Of a DNA stretch of 64,000 bases, positions 59,244-64,000 are shown piece after piece; position 1 is the stretch's first letter, and each line of letters starts with the position of its first letter. Origin of the DNA: Nonomuraea sediminis (GTDB lineage Bacteria; Actinomycetota; Actinomycetes; Streptosporangiales; Streptosporangiaceae). The position numbers and the translations under genes were made by a program. The stretch is from NCBI RefSeq assembly GCF_018531495.1, contig NZ_JAHDTI010000003.1, forward strand, positions 868,001 through 932,000, in the 5' to 3' direction. The notes beneath the pieces were generated by a model. It was not told the DNA's origin. It saw only the letters and a list, made by a program, of their open reading frames with translations, and did no database searches.

Positions 59244-60140
59244 GTGCTTGTACTCGTCGCTCCGGGCCAAGGCGCCCAGACTCCGGGCTTCCTGGCCCCC
59301 TGGCTCGAACTGCCCGGTCTCGCCGACCAGCTGGCTGCCTGGTCCGAGGTCGCCGGGCTGGACCTGATCGCCTACGGCACCACCGCCGACGCCGACGAGA
59401 TCCGCGACACCGCCGTCGCCCAGCCGCTCCTGGTGGCCGCCGCCCTGGCCTCCGCGCAGGCGCTCGGCGCCGAGCCCGACCTGCTTGCCGGCCACAGCGT
59501 CGGCGAGCTCGCCACGGCCGCGCTGGCCGGGGTGATCACCCCCGAGCAGGCGCTGGCCCTGGTCCGCGAGCGCGGACAGGCCATGGCCAGGGCCGCCGCG
59601 GTCACCCGGACCGGCATGACCGCCGTGCTGGGCGGGGTGGAGGCCGACGTGCTCGCCGCCCTCGCCAAGCACGGCCTGACCCCCGCCAACATCAACGGCG
59701 CGGGCCAGATCGTGGCCGGCGGAACACTCGAGCAGTTGGCAGCGTTCAAGGAAGAGGCACCCGCCAGGGCGCGGCTCATCGCGCTCTCGGTCGCCGGCGC
59801 CTTCCATACCGAGCACATGGCTCCGGCTGTGGCGGACATGCGTGCGGCCGCCTCGGCCATCAGCCCGTCCGACCCGGAGGTCAAACTGCTGTCGAACGCC
59901 GACGGTCAGCTCGTGACCAGCGGCACCGACCTGATGGAGCGCCTGGTCGCCCAGGTCAGCGCCCCGGTCAGGTGGGACGCGTGCATGGCCACGATGGCCG
60001 AGCTCGGTGTGACCAAGATGATCGAGCTGCTGCCCGGCGGCACGCTGACCGGCCTGGCCAAGCGCGGGCTGAAAGGCGTCGAGACCGTGGCGCTGAAGAC
60101 CCCCGACGACCTCGACGCGGCCAGGGAGCTGATCAAGTGA
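59244..60140 (+). CDS. fabD: Malonyl-CoA:ACP transacylase FabD
   Basis: 298 residues from GTG 59244, giving MLVLVAPGQGAQTPGFLAPW, the N-terminus I know for Streptomyces FabD; ATG 59232 would add four residues. The nucleophile is S85 in GHSVGE, and the QPLLVAA, RGQAMARAA and GAFHTEHM blocks hold the remaining active site. Loads malonyl onto ACP. Stop overlaps fabH (GTGA). Confidence 0.96.
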   Translation: MLVLVAPGQGAQTPGFLAPWLELPGLADQLAAWSEVAGLDLIAYGTTADADEIRDTAVAQPLLVAAALASAQALGAEPDLLAGHSVGELATAALAGVITPEQALALVRERGQAMARAAAVTRTGMTAVLGGVEADVLAALAKHGLTPANINGAGQIVAGGTLEQLAAFKEEAPARARLIALSVAGAFHTEHMAPAVADMRAAASAISPSDPEVKLLSNADGQLVTSGTDLMERLVAQVSAPVRWDACMATMAELGVTKMIELLPGGTLTGLAKRGLKGVETVALKTPDDLDAARELIK

Positions 60141-61093
60141 GGATTCCCGACATCACCCCCGGCGCCCGGGTACTGGCCTTCGGCCACTACCAGCCCTCCA
60201 CCATCGTCACCAATGACGACCTGGCCAAGAACATGGACACCAACGACGAGTGGATCCAGTCCAGGGTCGGCATCAAGGAGCGCAGGGTCGCCGGTCCCGC
60301 TGAGTCGCTCGAGGACATGGCCACCCAGGCGGGCGGCAAGGCGCTGGCGGCCAGCGGCCTGTCCGCCGAGGACATCGACCTGGTGATCGTGGCCACGTGC
60401 ACGCTGGAGAGCCAGATCCCGAACGCCGCCGCCGTCGTCGCCCACCGCCTGGGCATCGACTCTCCCGGCGCGTTCGACGTCAACGCCGCCTGCGCGGGCT
60501 TCTGCTACGCGCTGGCCACCGCCAGCGCTGCCGTGCGCGGCGGCGCCGCCCGCCACGTGCTGGTGATCGGCGCCGAGAAGCTGTCGCAGTGGGTCGAGTG
60601 GACCGACAGGTCCACCGCCGTGATCTTCGCCGACGGCGCGGGTGCCGCGGTGGTCGGCCCGTCCGACGAGCCGCGCATCGGCCCGGTCGTGTGGGGCAGT
60701 GCCGGCGACAAGTCCGAGGCGATCGCGATCGCCGACCGCGACAGCTTCCTCCGCCAGGAGGGCCAGACCGTGTTCCGGTGGGCCACGACCGCGCTGCACC
60801 CGGTGGCCAAGGAGGCCTGCGAGCGCGCCGGCGTCGACCCGTCGGAGCTGACGGCGTTCGTGCCGCACCAGGCCAACCTGCGCATCATCGAGGCGATCGC
60901 CCGCAAGCTGGGCGCCGACCAGGCCGTCATCGCCCGCGACATCGTGCACGCGGGCAACACCTCGGCCGCCTCGATCCCGCTCGCGATCTCGCGCATGATC
61001 GAGCGCGGCGAGGTGCGCTCCGGAGGCCTGGCCCTGCTGCTCGGCTTCGGTGCGGGCCTGACCTATGCGGGCCAGGTCATCGAGATTCCATAG
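60137..61093 (+). CDS. fabH: 3-oxoacyl-ACP synthase III FabH
   Basis: 318 residues from GTG 60137. Catalytic Cys in DVNAACAGFCYAL, His in FVPHQANLR and Asn in HAGNTSAAS. The WIQSRVGIKERR block is typical. Starts fatty-acid chains from acyl-CoA and malonyl-ACP; actinomycete FabH accepts branched starters. Followed by a hairpin before acpP. Confidence 0.97.
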   Translation: MRIPDITPGARVLAFGHYQPSTIVTNDDLAKNMDTNDEWIQSRVGIKERRVAGPAESLEDMATQAGGKALAASGLSAEDIDLVIVATCTLESQIPNAAAVVAHRLGIDSPGAFDVNAACAGFCYALATASAAVRGGAARHVLVIGAEKLSQWVEWTDRSTAVIFADGAGAAVVGPSDEPRIGPVVWGSAGDKSEAIAIADRDSFLRQEGQTVFRWATTALHPVAKEACERAGVDPSELTAFVPHQANLRIIEAIARKLGADQAVIARDIVHAGNTSAASIPLAISRMIERGEVRSGGLALLLGFGAGLTYAGQVIEIP

Positions 61094-61097
61094 GATC

Positions 61098-61119
61098 CTG
61101 TACGGCTGGCGCCGTACAG
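61098..61119 (+). promoter_or_regulatory. Perfect hairpin between fabH and acpP
   Basis: CTGTACGGC-TGGC-GCCGTACAG, with a third copy of GCCGTACAG at 61139-61147 that could pair with the left arm in an alternative fold. Starts 5 bp after the fabH stop. May tune acpP expression or protect RNA ends. Confidence 0.65.
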
Positions 61120-61181
61120 CACAGCTTGTGCGGCGGGAGCCGTACAGAAACCAGAAAATGAATCGAAGGAGAACTAGCGAC

Positions 61182-61418
61182 ATGGCGACCGAGCAGGAGA
61201 TCCTCGAGGGCCTCGGCAAGATCATCAACGAGATCACCGGCATCCCGGCTTCCGAGGTTACCCCCGAGAAGAGCTTCGTCGACGACCTCGACATCGACTC
61301 GCTGTCGATGGTCGAGATCGCCGTGGCCGCCCAGGACGAGTTCGGCGTGGAGATCCCCGACGACCAGCTCAAGAACCTGAAGACGGTCAAGGACGTCCTC
61401 AACTTCATCCAGAACTGA
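61182..61418 (+). CDS. acpP: Acyl carrier protein
   Basis: 78 residues after GAAGGAGAA. The phosphopantetheine serine is S40 in LDIDSLSMVE. Acidic four-helix protein, the carrier of the FAS II pathway. In fatty-acid rather than polyketide context because of flanking fabH and fabF. Confidence 0.98.
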   Translation: MATEQEILEGLGKIINEITGIPASEVTPEKSFVDDLDIDSLSMVEIAVAAQDEFGVEIPDDQLKNLKTVKDVLNFIQN

Positions 61419-61453
61419 AATCCGCTCAACTGATCGAAAGGGAGCGCAAGAAC

Positions 61454-62686
61454 GTGAGTGCGAACCGGGTACGTGTCGTCGTCACCGGGCTAGGCGCGAC
61501 GACGCCCGTCGGTGGGGATGTCACCTCATCCTGGTCGGCGCTCCTCGCCGGTCAGTCGGGTGTCCAGACACTGGCTGAAGACTGGATCGACACCGTCCCC
61601 GTGAAGTTCGCGGGGACGGCCGCGGTCGACCCTGCCGAGATCCTGCCCAGGCCGGAGGCCCGGCGGCTCGACCGCAGCGAGCAGCTGGCCATGGTGGCCT
61701 CCCGCGAGGCCTGGCAGGACGCGGGCGCCCCCGAGATCGCGCCCGAGCGGCTGGGCGTCGTGGTCTCCAGCGGCATCGGTGGCATCAACACGACGCTGTC
61801 GGCCTACGACACCTACAAGGAGCGCGGCTGGAACCGGCTGTCGCCCTTCACGGTGCCGATGCTCATGCCCAACGGCCCGGCCGCCTGGATCGGGCTGGAC
61901 CTGGGCGCCCAGGCGGGCGTGCACGCGACCGTGTCGGCCTGCGCCTCCGGCGCCGAGGCCATCGGCTACGCGATGGACATGATCAGGTCCGGCCGCGCCG
62001 ACGTCGTGGTCGCGGGCGGCACCGAGGCCGCCATCCACGGGCTGAACATCGCCGCCTTCGCCGCCGCGAGGGCCATGTCCACCCGCAACGACGACCCGCA
62101 GGGCGCCTCCCGACCGTGGGACCGCGACCGTGACGGGTTCGTGCTCGGCGAGGGCGCCGGCATCGTGGTGCTGGAGTCCGAGGAGCACGCCAAGGCGCGC
62201 GGCGCGCGCGTCTACGCCTACGCCTCGGGTGTCGGCTACTCGGCCGACGGCTACCACATCACCAAGCCCGAGCCCGAGGGCCGGGGCATCAGCATGGCGA
62301 TGACCCAGGCGCTCAACGACGCGGGCATCACCGGCCAGGACGTCAAGCACGTCAACGCGCACGCCACCTCGACGCCCGCGGGCGACGTGATCGAGGTGCA
62401 GGCCGTGGCCAAGGCCATCGGCGGGCACCCGCTGGTCACCTCGACCAAGTCGATGACCGGTCACCTGCTCGGCGGCGCGGGCGGCATCGAGTCCGTCTTC
62501 ACGATCAAGGCTCTGCAGGAGCGGATCGTGCCGGCCACCATCAACCTCAACAACCTCGACGACGGCATCGACGTGGACCTCGTCTACGGCAAGAACCGCG
62601 AGCTGCCCTCGGGCGACATCGCGGCGGTCAACAACTCCTTCGGGTTCGGTGGCCACAACGTGACCGTCGTGTTCCAAGGGGCGTGA
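61454..62686 (+). CDS. fabF: 3-oxoacyl-ACP synthase II FabF
   Basis: 410 residues from GTG 61454 (GGGAG upstream). Catalytic Cys in TVSACASGAEAIGYAM, His in NAHATSTPAGD and His/Lys in STKSMTGHLLGGAGG. Elongates acyl-ACP. Its TGA overlaps an ATG (TGATG) opening a 21-codon ORF that begins the mini-ORF chain toward accD6. Confidence 0.97.
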   Translation: MSANRVRVVVTGLGATTPVGGDVTSSWSALLAGQSGVQTLAEDWIDTVPVKFAGTAAVDPAEILPRPEARRLDRSEQLAMVASREAWQDAGAPEIAPERLGVVVSSGIGGINTTLSAYDTYKERGWNRLSPFTVPMLMPNGPAAWIGLDLGAQAGVHATVSACASGAEAIGYAMDMIRSGRADVVVAGGTEAAIHGLNIAAFAAARAMSTRNDDPQGASRPWDRDRDGFVLGEGAGIVVLESEEHAKARGARVYAYASGVGYSADGYHITKPEPEGRGISMAMTQALNDAGITGQDVKHVNAHATSTPAGDVIEVQAVAKAIGGHPLVTSTKSMTGHLLGGAGGIESVFTIKALQERIVPATINLNNLDDGIDVDLVYGKNRELPSGDIAAVNNSFGFGGHNVTVVFQGA

Positions 62687-62826
62687 TGACCGGGCTTGTC
62701 GAGGTCATCGATGAGCACGGCACCTTGGTCATGAGATCAGCCTGGTCGTGAGATCCGGCTTGGTCGTGAGATCAGCCTGGTCATGAGATCGGCTTGGTCA
62801 TGAGATCGGCGAAGGAGGGCTCATGA
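62686..62826 (+). repeat. Five 17-bp tandem repeats with a chain of overlapping mini-ORFs
   Basis: Units TGGTCRTGAGATCVGSC(T) at 62726, 62743, 62761, 62778 and 62795 (16-18 bp, ends 62810). Because units are mostly 17 bp, each start-like ATG/GTG lies in a different frame and each short frame stops on the next start. Frames are 62686-62751 (21 codons, TGATG with fabF), 62748-62786, 62783-62803 and 62800-62826. The last stop overlaps the accD6 ATG (ATGA). GGAGG at 62813-62817 is the accD6 ribosome-binding site. Confidence 0.85.
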
Positions 62827-64000
62827 CGGTGCTCGACAACCGGGCGGTGACGGAGGGCTCCGAGCAGGAGCCCGCCGATCCCCGCGATCCCGTCGTCCGT
62901 CTCAGCGCGCTGCTCGACGAAGGCTCGCTGCGGTTGATCACTCCAGAGGACAGGAGCGGCGTCCTCGCCGCCATGGGCCGCGTCGAGGGTGTTCCCGTCG
63001 TCGCGTTCTGCAGTGACGCCCGCTTCCAGGGCGGCGCGATGGGCAGCGAAGGTTGCGAGCACATCGTGCACGCCTACGACGTGGGCGTCCGTGAGCGGGT
63101 GCCGGTCATCGGGATCTGGCACTCCGGTGGTGCGCGACTCGCCGAAGGCGTCGAGTCGCTGCACGCCGTCGGACGGGTCTTCGCCGCGATGACCAAGGCC
63201 TCCGGCCTCGTCCCGCAGATCTCCGTGGTCGTCGGCCCCGCGGCCGGCGGCGCGGCCTACGGGCCCGCGCTGACCGACCTGGTGATCCTGGCCGACTCCG
63301 GCCGGATCTTCGTCACCGGCCCCGACGTGGTGCGCAGCGTCACCGGCGAGGACGTCGACAGCGCCGCGCTCGGCGGGCCCGAGCCGCACGGCAAGCGCTC
63401 GGGCGTCGTGCACGTCGTCGCCAAGACCGAGTCCGACGCCTACCTCAAGGCCCGTGAGCTGGCCACGCTGCTCGGCCACCAGGGCCGGGTGCGCACCTCC
63501 GGCGTCGAGGAGGTCGACTTCTCCGCGTTCCTGCCGGAGTCGCCGCGCCGCGCCTACGACGTCAAGCCGCTGGTGAACGGCCTGCTCGACGAGCCCGGCA
63601 TCGAACTGCACCCCAAGTGGGCGCCGAACGTCGTCACCTCTCTCGGCCGGCTCGGCGGCCGGACCGTCGGTGTGGTCGCCAACAACCCGCTGCGGCTCGG
63701 CGGCTGCCTCGACGCCACGTCCGCCGAGAAAGCCGCCCGCTTCGTTCGTATGTGTGACGCGTTCGGCGTGCCGTTGGTTGTCCTCGTGGACGTGCCCGGT
63801 TACCTGCCCGGTGTCGGCCAGGAGCACGGCGGCGTGGTCCGCCGCGGCGCCAAGCTGCTGCACGCCTTCGCCGAGGCCTCGGTGCCGCGGGTCACGCTGG
63901 TCACGCGCAAGGCGTACGGCGGGGCCTACGTCGCGATGAACTCCCGCGCGCTGGGCGCCACCAAGGTCTTCGGCTGGCCGACGACCGAGGTCGCGGTCAT
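62823..64000 (+). CDS. accD6: Acetyl/propionyl-CoA carboxylase carboxyltransferase beta subunit (AccD6-like), 5' part
   Basis: 392 codons are visible; the gene runs off the right edge. Carboxyltransferase blocks: VVAFCSDARFQGGAMGSEGC, GIWHSGGARLAEGVESLHAV (oxyanion GGAR), VVGPAAGGAAYGPALTDL, then PLVVLVDVPGYLPGVGQEHG and VTLVTRKAYGGAYVAMNSRA. It transfers carboxyl from biotin to acetyl-CoA, making malonyl-CoA for FabD. Position at the end of the fab operon is that of accD6 in mycobacteria and related actinomycetes. Confidence 0.93.
   Translation, partial: MTVLDNRAVTEGSEQEPADPRDPVVRLSALLDEGSLRLITPEDRSGVLAAMGRVEGVPVVAFCSDARFQGGAMGSEGCEHIVHAYDVGVRERVPVIGIWHSGGARLAEGVESLHAVGRVFAAMTKASGLVPQISVVVGPAAGGAAYGPALTDLVILADSGRIFVTGPDVVRSVTGEDVDSAALGGPEPHGKRSGVVHVVAKTESDAYLKARELATLLGHQGRVRTSGVEEVDFSAFLPESPRRAYDVKPLVNGLLDEPGIELHPKWAPNVVTSLGRLGGRTVGVVANNPLRLGGCLDATSAEKAARFVRMCDAFGVPLVVLVDVPGYLPGVGQEHGGVVRRGAKLLHAFAEASVPRVTLVTRKAYGGAYVAMNSRALGATKVFGWPTTEVAV

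Noticed and set aside
62726..62810. CRISPR-like array before accD6
   Set aside because: Units are contiguous 16-18 bp repeats without unique spacers and no cas genes are present.
1..64000. Insertion sequences or transposases
   Set aside because: No DDE or serine-recombinase motifs or terminal inverted repeats with flanking duplications were seen.

Overview
The window is a GC-rich actinobacterial chromosome segment, most likely from a Streptosporangiales-type actinomycete (Nonomuraea-like; this is inference). Reasons: strong GC bias at third codon positions, many GTG/TTG starts, ATGA start/stop overlaps, an AfsR/SARP-type regulator, a DmdR/IdeR iron box, the homodimeric aceE - DUF3052 - peroxiredoxin neighbourhood, and the fasR-fabD-fabH-acpP-fabF-accD6 fatty-acid locus.

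Region 1 (1-2930): a minus-strand operon of an isoprenoid synthase, ispH and a family 2B encapsulin shell gene that runs off the left edge. A chimeric ispG/IclR pseudogene lies divergently upstream. Region 2 (2980-10750): an SDR oxidoreductase, then a tightly overlapped five-gene operon (SWIM-like zinc protein, its partner, VWA protein, MoxR AAA+ ATPase, DUF5682 protein), the actinobacterial counterpart of the uncharacterised E. coli yehLMPQ system. Region 3 (10770-16245): a minisatellite, an iron-box-controlled siderophore reductase and binding lipoprotein, an M19 dipeptidase, a frameshifted small membrane gene and a secreted M1 peptidase. Region 4 (16330-22110): an AfsR-like regulator downstream of a flavin oxidase whose promoter carries a SARP-style direct repeat, then an amidase.

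Region 5 (22190-27350): mreB-mreC-mreD-PBP2-rodA, the lateral-wall elongation cluster. Region 6 (27440-33333): a six-gene glycerol-type ABC importer whose two ATPases carry complementary motif losses, followed by a convergent MFS-MarR operon with a perfect palindromic operator. Region 7 (35210-38905): a small accessory patch (flavoprotein, XRE regulator, short ORFs, hydrolase remnant). Region 8 (39025-45245): aceE, DUF1918, YjbQ, DUF3052, one-Cys peroxiredoxin, zinc ribbon, ROK kinase and tRNA-Val. A decayed integrase abuts the tRNA.

Region 9 (45985-54770): secreted proteins, a VOC protein with a WYL regulator, and a two-component system divergent from a lipoprotein - adaptor - ABC ATPase - permease export system. 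Region 10 (54762-57866): a PHP hydrolase and an envelope trio resembling E. coli ygiBC/yjfLMC. Region 11 (57968-64000): fasR and the FAS II operon, ending in a partial accD6 that is linked to fabF by 17-bp tandem repeats encoding a chain of overlapping mini-ORFs. Apart from an integrase remnant, no transposase, CRISPR array or rRNA was seen.
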